Source of the DNA: Candidatus Sabulitectum sp.
GTDB taxonomy: Bacteria; Fermentibacterota; Fermentibacteria; Fermentibacterales; JCC-6
Direction: 5' to 3'
Length of the DNA stretch: 13,835 nt
Assembly: GCA_029940175.1 (NCBI GenBank)
Contig: JAOZRM010000049.1
Span: 3,192 to 17,026, forward strand
Shown: positions 6,375-13,261 of the stretch, one piece after another
How the letters are laid out: each line of letters starts with the position of its first letter
How positions within the stretch are numbered: position 1 is the first letter of the stretch
The notes under the pieces: model-generated
Told to the model about the DNA's origin: nothing
Seen by the model: only the letters and a program-made list of their open reading frames with translations
Database searches by the model: none
Made by a program: the position numbers and the translations under genes

Positions 6375-7238
6375 ATGATAACATTACTTATTCTTCTTGC
6401 CGGGCTTCAAGTACACGAGTGGGGAGTAATCACCCAGACACCTCTTGCATTTGGCGGAGCCATCTCTGAATCTCCTCAGGAGCTGCCGTTACCAGACTAT
6501 GAATTCGAGGAGAAGGCACCGGTAATCTACTTCCATGGAGATCCATGTACTGTTACAGTAAGAGTTTCCTTCCCGGGAATGGGATATGCAACCAGTGTAC
6601 TTCCTGAGCCGGATGAAGGAGGAGAATATTCAACTTACATCGTCTGGAACAACCTTCAGCTAACTGATGAAGTACCTGAATCTGATCTGATCAATGGATG
6701 GGCACAAAGCGATGACATGGGTTATCCGGTTGAGTTCTGGAGAGAAGTCAACGCTCTTTGTGTAAGAACATATGACCGGTATGACCGATTCATTTACTAT
6801 GGGTGTTCTCCTGGAAACCCGGGAGATCTGCCATTCATCAGTGAATCCGGTAATCAATCCTTCAGGATGCCATATGGAGAAATCCCCTGCCTGGTGCTGA
6901 GTCCCGCTGCTGGAAGACCTATGTTCGGCGTCTTCACACTGGGGGAGATACTTACTGACATACCAAAGGGACTTCAGTTCCTGGAGGAACCTGCACAGAT
7001 AAAGAGAGAGCTGTGGCGGTGGGCGAATGGTGTTCTGAATGAAGATGAGTTTGACAGTTTCTGGAATACATGGGAAGCCCAGTTCCTTGAAGATTCTTCC
7101 ACCGAGGTAATCATTCTATACCGTGTTCCCGAAGAGATAGTTGAGCAAATCTCATCCATAGAAATCATTCCTGACTCTCCAATGGAAGTTGAAGTTAACC
7201 GTTTCATTATTGCGGAGTTGCCATACAGAACGCAGTGA
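6375..7238 (+). CDS. HEWGV-family protein 3, probably exported, function unknown
   Basis: This 287-residue protein is the shortest of the three paralogues. It has a very short hydrophobic lead (MITLLILLAGLQ) running directly into VHEWGVITQT, then KAPVIYFHGD, VTVRVSFPG, VLPEPDEG, IVWNNL, FWREVNALCV, RFIYYGCSPGNPGDLPF, DSFWNTWEAQF, and the final YRVPEEIVEQISSIEIIP with EVNRFIIAELP. The start is one base after the stop of the previous gene and an in-frame stop at 6360-6362 excludes any longer start, so the 12-residue, uncharged signal is real. Translation is probably coupled to the upstream gene, with a weak AAGGG near 6361-6365. A strong hairpin lies 17 bases beyond its stop. It is the last gene of the operon; function unknown. 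Confidence 0.74.
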   Translation: MITLLILLAGLQVHEWGVITQTPLAFGGAISESPQELPLPDYEFEEKAPVIYFHGDPCTVTVRVSFPGMGYATSVLPEPDEGGEYSTYIVWNNLQLTDEVPESDLINGWAQSDDMGYPVEFWREVNALCVRTYDRYDRFIYYGCSPGNPGDLPFISESGNQSFRMPYGEIPCLVLSPAAGRPMFGVFTLGEILTDIPKGLQFLEEPAQIKRELWRWANGVLNEDEFDSFWNTWEAQFLEDSSTEVIILYRVPEEIVEQISSIEIIPDSPMEVEVNRFIIAELPYRTQ

Positions 7239-7254
7239 CTTGTGTGTATTCATC

Positions 7255-7282
7255 TGCAGAGGAGCAGCTCTGTTCCTCTGCA
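7255..7282 (+). terminator. Hairpin after the HEWGV operon (terminator-like, no U-tract)
   Basis: TGCAGAGGA (7255-7263) pairs perfectly with TCCTCTGCA (7274-7282). A G-U and two more pairs extend the stem to about 12 bp with a four-base loop. It begins 17 bases after the stop at 7238. No T-run follows, so it may end transcription with help or protect the 3' end rather than act as a classical intrinsic terminator. Confidence 0.5.
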
Positions 7283-7571
7283 ATCCGATAAAGAACAAAC
7301 CATGCATTCATCTTCTATGTTTAATATGTCTATTTACATTTCTAAATACAGTCATACGCTTGCTATCTCATGCTATTCTGTTACTGTGATTATTTATCTA
7401 TTTTATTGCCTGCGATCTAAAATACAGTCAAGTAGCAATTCGCTAATTCCAGACTACTTTCGTAGGAATCCACAGACTTAACATACTACTGTGGTATGCA
7501 TTTATGAGATCACATGCATAATCTGATAGGGATTTACCCTGGTCATATTTTTTATATATTCGCACTTCTGT
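7283..7571. other. AT-rich non-coding stretch with short repeats
   Basis: No credible coding frame is present on either strand. The stretch contains a direct repeat of AATACAGTCA (7345-7354 and 7421-7430, preceded by TCTAA or TCTAAA in both). ATGCAT occurs three times (7302, 7496, 7514); the last two form the inverted repeat TATGCAT...ATGCATA with a 12-base spacer. A weak 4-bp stem AGGG/CCCT near 7528-7540 is followed shortly by a T-rich run. It may hold regulatory sites for the flavoprotein gene downstream. Confidence 0.5.
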
Positions 7572-7600
7572 TTGAGGATTTAGAGGTCACATTTTATAAT
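7572..7600 (+). promoter_or_regulatory. Sigma70-like promoter of the flavoprotein gene
   Basis: TTGAGG (7572-7577), a 17-bp spacer and a perfect TATAAT (7595-7600) predict transcription from about 7607. The leader to ATG 7623 would be about 16 bases and contains GGAG (7613-7616) as ribosome site. Confidence 0.72.
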
Positions 7601-7622
7601 CATTTAGCAGTTGGAGTTCTAC

Positions 7623-8987
7623 ATGAAAGCCTACGATGTAATCATAATAGGTGGTGGTCCATCAGGGATCATCACCGGAGTTACCGCGAAAAAACAAAAC
7701 CCGGAAAGATCATTTCTAATCATCAAAGAGGAGGAAAAGGGGCTTGTCCCCTGTGGGATCCCCTATGTATTCCACGATCTGGATGATGTTTCACAGAACA
7801 AGATGGGACCTGCTCCGTTTGTGAAGGCCGGTGGAGAAGTTCTTGTTGATCGAGTCACAGGTATTGATATCAGCAACAAAACCATCAGCACCGAATCAGG
7901 CAATGAGATGTCCTACGGCAAGCTCATAATTGCAACAGGTTCTGTTCCTGTAGTACCAACATTTATTAAGGGTTACGATCTGGAGAATGTTGAAAGTATT
8001 CCAAAAAGCTACGACTACATTGCCGGTTTGAAGACCCGTATACTTTCCGCAACCAATGTTGTTGTTATAGGCGGCGGATTCATCGGAGCTGAAGTTGCCG
8101 AACAGATCGCGAAGATCCCGGGAAAAAATGTAACCATTGTTGAGATGGCCGATCACTGCCTCGGTCAGGCATTTTCCCCTGATTTTGCTGTTCTTGCTGA
8201 TGAAAATTTGAAAAATATTGGTGTGAACGTTCTGACCGGGAACACCGTTGAGGAGCTTCTGGGAGATAACGGCAAAGTACATTCGGTGAAGCTGCAAAGC
8301 GGAGAAGTGATCAAGGCCGACATGGTTATTTCCGCAATAGGTTACAGACCCAACACAAACCTTGCAAAAACAGCGGGATTACAGCTTACCAGCAACGGCA
8401 CTATAAGAGTAGACAGATTCATGCGAACCAGCATCGAAGATGTTTATGCAGTTGGTGACTGCTCTCAGACAATCGGTTTCATAACCGGCAGAACAGACAA
8501 TATCATGCTGGCATCCACTGCAACTGCCGAGGCAAGGGTTCTGGGATACAATCTTTGCAAGATCGGTATTCTAAGAACATTCTCCGGAACTCTCTCGGTG
8601 TTTTCTACCGAGTTGAATGGATATGCATTTGCTTCAGCAGGGGCAATTGAACAATCTGCCGAGAAGGCAAATGTTGACTATGTAACAGGCAGTTTTTCTG
8701 ATATGGACAGGCATCCTGGAACTTTGCCGGGAGCCAAGGAGATTCGAATCAAGATCATTGTTTCTCCCCTGAATGGTGAGATCATCGGAGGAGAGATCTA
8801 CGGCGGAAAATCAATTGGTGAAATGATCAACGTCATTGCCCTTGCAATCCAGAAGTACATAACAGTGTATGAAATGGTTTCCTTCCAGGTGGGAACACAT
8901 CCCCTTCTTACCACAGCACCCACCAAATACTCACTGATCAAGGCCTGTGAAGATGCAATCTCCAAGATAAACACCAGACAAAAGTAG
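7623..8987 (+). CDS. FAD/NAD(P)H-dependent disulfide oxidoreductase, CoA-disulfide reductase/NADH oxidase-like
   Basis: This is a 454-residue protein. Residues 5-15 (DVIIIGGGPSG) form the FAD dinucleotide fold. LVPCGIPYVF places a cysteine at residue 44, the site of the single redox-active Cys in CoA-disulfide reductases, NADH peroxidases and NADH oxidases. LIIATGS is the GATG-like motif. VVVIGGGFIGAEVAE (about 146-160) is the nucleotide-binding fold, and Glu174 at the end of its second strand suggests NADH preference. DVYAVGDCSQT contacts FAD with Asp279, and HPLLTTAP closes the dimerisation domain. By family it reduces CoA-type or polysulfide disulfides, or O2/peroxide, using NAD(P)H; which of these cannot be decided. 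ATG 7623 is chosen over an in-frame TTG at 7611 because GGAG lies 6 bases before the ATG. The gene ends in three consecutive TAG codons and is monocistronic, with its own promoter and a palindrome after it. Confidence 0.87.
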   Translation: MKAYDVIIIGGGPSGIITGVTAKKQNPERSFLIIKEEEKGLVPCGIPYVFHDLDDVSQNKMGPAPFVKAGGEVLVDRVTGIDISNKTISTESGNEMSYGKLIIATGSVPVVPTFIKGYDLENVESIPKSYDYIAGLKTRILSATNVVVIGGGFIGAEVAEQIAKIPGKNVTIVEMADHCLGQAFSPDFAVLADENLKNIGVNVLTGNTVEELLGDNGKVHSVKLQSGEVIKADMVISAIGYRPNTNLAKTAGLQLTSNGTIRVDRFMRTSIEDVYAVGDCSQTIGFITGRTDNIMLASTATAEARVLGYNLCKIGILRTFSGTLSVFSTELNGYAFASAGAIEQSAEKANVDYVTGSFSDMDRHPGTLPGAKEIRIKIIVSPLNGEIIGGEIYGGKSIGEMINVIALAIQKYITVYEMVSFQVGTHPLLTTAPTKYSLIKACEDAISKINTRQK

Positions 8988-9008
8988 TAGTAGCAGCAAT
9001 TGATCCAT

Positions 9009-9032
9009 GCGGGGAGCCTGCAGACTCCCCGC
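9009..9032. terminator. 24-bp near-perfect palindrome between convergent genes
   Basis: GCGGGGAG (9009-9016) and CTCCCCGC (9025-9032) pair perfectly around CCTGCAGA, whose core CTGCAG is itself palindromic, so only one position is mismatched across 24 bp. On the minus-strand RNA the mismatch becomes a U-G pair and the stem reaches about 10 bp with a UGCA loop. It lies 16 bases after the last TAG of the flavoprotein gene and 83 bases after the cyclase gene. There is no T-run on either side; it could be a two-way terminator or 3'-end hairpin. Confidence 0.5.
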
Positions 9033-9115
9033 TCTGAACCGAGCATCAAAAATAAGTCGAAGCTGTAATCTCAGTGCACTGTCTGTCTTTTCATTTCCTC
9101 TGCATCAATCATGAC

Positions 9116-11959
9116 TTAATCAGACATCACACTGGAACAAGAAGGTGTTCTGGAGTCATCACCTATTATTTCCTGCAGGAGTTTCTCAGTGGTTTCCATC
9201 ATACACTGAAGTTTGATCGAGCCGGTAGTTGTTGCAGAGCCAGTCAGTTTCCGGGCTGTTGATACCAGGTTGATCATTTTATTCTGCAATTCAGCCTGAG
9301 AAGATTGATGATCTCTTACAAAAACAGCAAGGGAATGAGCAGCCTGAAACAACTGTGCTTTAATGAACAAATCGGCAACACCCCCAAAAATTTCCAGAAC
9401 CATTGGAGTCCATTCCTTTCCATGGATAGCATGAAGAGCCTTAAGGAAATATCCAGCAGAATCTGGTATATTGCAACGGAGAGTTTCCATAATACCCAGA
9501 GAACACAATGTATTTGCCGTTCCCCAGGAGTTCCCGACACTGTCAAATGTATTGAGATTTTCCAGGCAAATTGATTCTACCTGGTCGAAATCATTTTTCG
9601 CAAGCAGTACTTGACACCGTATGCCCCGAACAATTGCTGCATTAAATCTATCTCCAATGTCCTCTTCAATTTCCAGAGCGATTGAAAGGTAGTTTTCTGC
9701 CCTCTCCAGCTGAGCCTGATTAATGGCAATAATCGCCAGATTGCTCAGGGATGTTGAAACTCCATGCTGATTGCCCAGAATTTTATCCTTCTCCAGAGAT
9801 TCCTGATAAAATTTCTCTGCCTCAGTGTAATCCATTCGCTGACAGGCCAGATTACCAAGATTGTTTAATACTGCAGAAACGCCTGTATCGTCTTCCAGAA
9901 CTCTCCGTATCGAAAGGCTTTCGTTGTATGCAGAAATGGCTAAATCGTATTCACCGCTAACGTAATACACATTCCCCAGCATATTTAATGCACTTGCTAG
10001 CCCGGCAAATTCCATTAGCTCCCTGAAAAGAACAACGCTTCTCTTAAGTTGTGTGATGCTGGTTTCTGCATGATGACTGTAAGAACTGAACCAGCCCCGG
10101 TAGGACATCAGCCATGCCCTGAGGAGACTGGATGCCTTGCTAGGACTGCTTTTGCAAAGATCGGTACCATGAGCAAAAAGAGCTTCACCCCTCTTATACA
10201 TCCCCATCAGAGCAAGAAGAATCCGAAGACCGTGGCAGCTGGATTCAAGGCTTTCAAAATCTCTCTTCTTAAAAGCGAAACCCCATGCAGCAAGATTGTC
10301 TTCCAGAGAACCGGACAGCTCCTGAAAAGCACTTCCTCTGTTTCCAGCAAGAAGATCATCCGTATGTTTTCTCAGTTGACCAAGGAAAAATTTGCTGTGT
10401 CTGCTAGCCAGCAGGTCTGCTTCTCTTTGAGTAAACACCTCTCTAAATTTTTCTAATGCAAAACTACGTGTAAGTTCGTGTATGCCGAAGGAGTCATCTT
10501 CGTAATAGTCAACAAGAGATTTGTTTACCAGGGAAGTGAGATCCTTGAGGTTCATAGAGCAGACCTGCTCAGTAGCTGATCTGGTAAAATGTCTTTGAAA
10601 GATGGCAAGACGACAAAACAGATTCTGCTCCTCGACACTGAGGATGTTCCAGGAAAACAGAAACACAGCCCTGAGGCTGTTGTGCCTTTCTGGAAGATCG
10701 GCCAGGTTTGATGAAAGGCTGAAAGATTGTTTCAACTCAGAAAGAATCTCAGGTGGGGAAAGAATTCCGTCCCACGAAGCAGCAAGAACTATTGCAAGAG
10801 GGCTGCCTGATAGTTGTCTACAGATCTCCGCAACCACTTCAGAGTGTTCTGAATGCTTCTTCCTGCCGGACACTCTTTCTGCAGTCTCATAATACAGTTC
10901 TTCGCTGTCGCTCATTTGGGAATTATCCTCCATTGAAGTACTCATTCCACGAATCTCAATCACATTCTCCGCTGACATTCTCAGCTTTTCTCTGCTTGTT
11001 ATAAGCAGCTTGCACCCACTGGTCTCTGCCACAACCCGTCGTGGAAAATCAGTTGAAGAAGCAAGGTGCTCGTAGTTATCCAGCACAAAGAGAATATCAA
11101 GCTCCCTGAGATGGTCAATAACTAAATCTTCCAGGTTCTGTACATTTCTCACATCCAGGCCTATTGCCTCGGTTACTGCGGGGAAAATGTGCTCTGCTGA
11201 GTGGATCTTAGCCAGGTTGATAAAGAATACTCCATCAGGGAACTCAACAATCTCCATTGCCGCAGCCTGAAGTGCCAGTCTGGTTTTCCCTGTTCCTCCA
11301 GGCCCATGAAGAGTGAGAATTCTGCAGCTACTTTTCTTAAGCAGGGTGCAGATTCGGTGCAACTCCCTCTCTCTCCCAATGAAGGGTGTCATAGGTCTCT
11401 GCAAGTTATTTGGGATATTGTTAAGTGTTTTGAGGGATGCAGCTGTACACTCGGGTAAATCAGGATGCTGCAAAAGGAACAGTCGTCTTGGAGTACTCAA
11501 ATTCCGTAGTCTCTGGACACCAAGATCCTGGAAAGAAATATCCTTCTCCATCCGATAAAGGTTGGAGATCTCTTCAGTTACAAGCACTTGTCCACCGCAT
11601 CCGGCATCCATAACTCGCTGAGTCAGGTTAATTGCGGGTCCGAAAAGATCACCATTTCTTTTCTCGGCAGAACCGTAATGGAGACCCATTCTTACCCTAA
11701 GCCCGAGGTTCATGCGATTGTTACCGATACCTATGAAAGCTTTCTGCAGTTTAACTACACAGAGTAGAACTGAGGAACTCTTGTTGAAAACAGCAAAAAC
11801 TCCATCTCCAGTATGCTTAACAATCACTCCACCAAACTCAGGAATTACTTCTGAGAGGAATTTGTCATGCAGAGCAAGCGTGCGGGACATCGTTTCGGAG
11901 TCATTCTCCCAGAGTTTAGTCGATCCTTCAATGTCGGTAAACAGAAAAATCTTATTCAT
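9116..11959 (-). CDS. Class III adenylate cyclase - STAND/NB-ARC-like NTPase - TPR sensor protein
   Basis: This 947-residue protein has no membrane segment. Residues 1-165 are a class III cyclase catalytic domain: FTDIEGST with metal-binding Asp9, VKHTGDG with Lys48 (adenine-selecting position) and Asp52, GDLFGPAINLTQR with Asp104 and the transition-state pair Asn111/Arg115. It thus looks active and ATP-specific. After a linker, FIGRERELHRI opens an NTPase: Walker A GPGGTGKT (219-226), Walker B LFVLDNYEHL (Asp294), LLITSRE (318-324) and a GSPLAI motif (385-390), as in bacterial STAND/AfsR-MalT-like ATPases. A winged-helix-like region (about 427-505) and TPR helices (about 655-850) follow. By family, ligand or partner binding to the TPR part would control the NTPase switch and the cyclase. 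AGGA precedes ATG 11959. The ligand is unknown and no downstream effector is visible. Confidence 0.88.
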   Translation of the reverse strand: MNKIFLFTDIEGSTKLWENDSETMSRTLALHDKFLSEVIPEFGGVIVKHTGDGVFAVFNKSSSVLLCVVKLQKAFIGIGNNRMNLGLRVRMGLHYGSAEKRNGDLFGPAINLTQRVMDAGCGGQVLVTEEISNLYRMEKDISFQDLGVQRLRNLSTPRRLFLLQHPDLPECTAASLKTLNNIPNNLQRPMTPFIGRERELHRICTLLKKSSCRILTLHGPGGTGKTRLALQAAAMEIVEFPDGVFFINLAKIHSAEHIFPAVTEAIGLDVRNVQNLEDLVIDHLRELDILFVLDNYEHLASSTDFPRRVVAETSGCKLLITSREKLRMSAENVIEIRGMSTSMEDNSQMSDSEELYYETAERVSGRKKHSEHSEVVAEICRQLSGSPLAIVLAASWDGILSPPEILSELKQSFSLSSNLADLPERHNSLRAVFLFSWNILSVEEQNLFCRLAIFQRHFTRSATEQVCSMNLKDLTSLVNKSLVDYYEDDSFGIHELTRSFALEKFREVFTQREADLLASRHSKFFLGQLRKHTDDLLAGNRGSAFQELSGSLEDNLAAWGFAFKKRDFESLESSCHGLRILLALMGMYKRGEALFAHGTDLCKSSPSKASSLLRAWLMSYRGWFSSYSHHAETSITQLKRSVVLFRELMEFAGLASALNMLGNVYYVSGEYDLAISAYNESLSIRRVLEDDTGVSAVLNNLGNLACQRMDYTEAEKFYQESLEKDKILGNQHGVSTSLSNLAIIAINQAQLERAENYLSIALEIEEDIGDRFNAAIVRGIRCQVLLAKNDFDQVESICLENLNTFDSVGNSWGTANTLCSLGIMETLRCNIPDSAGYFLKALHAIHGKEWTPMVLEIFGGVADLFIKAQLFQAAHSLAVFVRDHQSSQAELQNKMINLVSTARKLTGSATTTGSIKLQCMMETTEKLLQEIIGDDSRTPSCSSVMSD

Positions 11960-12182
11960 AGTTCCTGTTCCATACTGAAAAAATCACAAAACAAGCTCCA
12001 GAAAATATCCTAACACCAGAGAGAAGATAAAGAAAGATGCCTGTGAGGATATGAAAACCGGTTTGCTCTCGCACCAGATTGCATGTATGGTTCCAGATCA
12101 GGCAGATTGAGTCAGCCACAAACAATTCTCTGAGCAGATTCTCAGTACTGGGATATCCAATCTGGGAATCTATAAACTCAAA

Positions 12183-12632
12183 CTAAACAATCCCATCAGA
12201 TAGTTCAGAATCATCAGGCAACCCTACGGAGCCAACAGTCTCATTCTGGTTAAACAACTCTTTTACGGAATCGTTCTGAAGGGTCACCATGGTGAAAACT
12301 CCAAGAATTGTTCCAATGGGCAGGAATATGCAGAGCACTCCTGCTCCGAACAGGCATACCTGATACCGGGTCTGTCTATCCAGATTCTTTCCAGCAAGGA
12401 AGACCAGAACAGCCAGTCCCCAGCCAACCAGAATAACCAGACCGATCACCGCCGACAAAGCTGCGCCAACTATTCCAAGAGCAGGCACATTCTCGCTTAC
12501 ACCCCCCACTGTCATGGTTACACCAAGCGCCAGATAAACCAGTGGAATGCACGAGATGAGAGCTATGATTCCAGCCATGATGTAATGAAAAATTGAGAGT
12601 ATATGAAGCATGTCCTTGTCTGTATTGCTCAC
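12183..12632 (-). CDS. Small four-helix membrane protein A, function unknown
   Basis: This is a 149-residue protein. The start is GTG (complement of 12630-12632) preceded by a G-rich ribosome site. A short soluble N-terminus (MSNTDKDMLHILSIFHYI) leads into hydrophobic helices at about 15-40, 46-62, 65-82 and 91-115. AGKNLDRQTRYQ is the cytosolic loop between the third and fourth helices. PIGTILGVFTMVTLQNDSV is the conserved exit of the fourth helix, followed by a polar, acidic tail. From memory, proteins with this LSIFHY...AG(K/R)xLxRRT...GTxLGVFT layout are common in planctomycetes, Verrucomicrobia and relatives and have no assigned function. It is a paralogue of the gene 73 bp upstream and probably lies in the same transcript. 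The cyclase gene follows 223 bp downstream on the same strand. Confidence 0.8.
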   Translation of the reverse strand: MSNTDKDMLHILSIFHYIMAGIIALISCIPLVYLALGVTMTVGGVSENVPALGIVGAALSAVIGLVILVGWGLAVLVFLAGKNLDRQTRYQVCLFGAGVLCIFLPIGTILGVFTMVTLQNDSVKELFNQNETVGSVGLPDDSELSDGIV

Positions 12633-12705
12633 GGTTTCCCCCTGTCCATTATTATTCAGTTCTCTTTGCTTTAAACTAATGATTTCTCCGGGAGATCAGA
12701 AAAAA

Positions 12706-13146
12706 CTAACTCTCCTGTACAGATTCCATCGGCCCTTCTTTGGTGCTTTGAACTTCGTTCCTGTTAAACATAGCCTTCACAGAATCATCCTGCAGAGTGA
12801 CAAGTGTAAAAACACCAAGAATCGTACCCAAGGGCATAAATATGCAAAGTACACCTGCACCAACCATGCAAAACTGATACTTGGTTTGCCTGTCTAGATT
12901 CTTACCAGCAAGAAAAACAAAAAACGCCAGCCCCCAGCCAAACAGGATTATCAAGGTTGCAATCAGGGTAAAAAAGGCTCCCGCCACTCCAATAACAGGC
13001 TCCTCACTTACGATGGCTCCTGCAGTCAACGAAAGACCAATAGTCAGATGAAATAGGGGTATGCATGCAATGAGAGCGATAAGACCTGCAATTACATAAT
13101 GAAAAATGGAAAGCATATGGAGAGTGTCTTTTTCCGATGCACTCAT
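12706..13146 (-). CDS. Small four-helix membrane protein B, paralogue of A, function unknown
   Basis: This 146-residue protein starts at ATG 13146 (MSASEKDTLHMLSIFHYV). AAGGAG 4 bases upstream supports this start; the frame is open for 39 more codons upstream, but those lie under the divergent promoter region and do not match the paralogue. It has four hydrophobic helices as in protein A, with AGKNLDRQTKYQ and PLGTILGVFTLVTLQDDSV almost identical between the two. The N-terminal segment and the loop/fourth-helix half are the most conserved; helices 2-3 and the C-terminal tail differ most, as expected after tandem duplication and divergence. Function is unknown. No charged residues typical of a transporter or pore are seen within the helices. 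It is divergent from the SagB-like nitroreductase with 115 bp between starts. Confidence 0.82.
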   Translation of the reverse strand: MSASEKDTLHMLSIFHYVIAGLIALIACIPLFHLTIGLSLTAGAIVSEEPVIGVAGAFFTLIATLIILFGWGLAFFVFLAGKNLDRQTKYQFCMVGAGVLCIFMPLGTILGVFTLVTLQDDSVKAMFNRNEVQSTKEGPMESVQES

Positions 13147-13172
13147 GGTTCTCCTTTCTGTATGTACACTTA

Positions 13173-13201
13173 ATACTAATTCTTTTTGCTTTTCATTCCA
13201 A
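13173..13201 (-). promoter_or_regulatory. Promoter of the membrane-protein pair
   Basis: On the minus strand TTGGAA (complement of 13196-13201), a 17-bp spacer and TAGTAT (complement of 13173-13178) predict a start near 13166. That leaves a 20-base leader carrying the AGGAG ribosome site before ATG 13146. Confidence 0.55.
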
Positions 13202-13212
13202 ATTTGCATCAA

Positions 13213-13241
13213 TTGTTTCGGCTGTGAATTCAACTCATATT
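13213..13241 (+). promoter_or_regulatory. Possible promoter of the SagB-like nitroreductase
   Basis: TTGTTT (13213-13218), 17 bp and CATATT (13236-13241) lie upstream of AAGGAG (13251-13256) and ATG 13262. The predicted start near 13248 would leave only about 14 bases of leader. Both hexamers are imperfect. Confidence 0.4.
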
Positions 13242-13261
13242 GCTTGCACAAAGGAGATATC

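Noticed and set aside
7242..7481. Small plus-strand frames in the AT-rich gap
   Set aside because: They have low-complexity, Ser/Ile/Leu-rich translations, no ribosome site, and one begins inside the hairpin.
7528..7553. AGGG/CCCT stem followed by a T-rich run as an intrinsic terminator
   Set aside because: The stem is only 4 bp with intervening bases before the T-run, and no gene ends just upstream.
10049..10456. 135-codon plus-strand frame inside the cyclase gene
   Set aside because: It is antisense to well-conserved NTPase/TPR coding sequence and its translation is unlike a folded protein.
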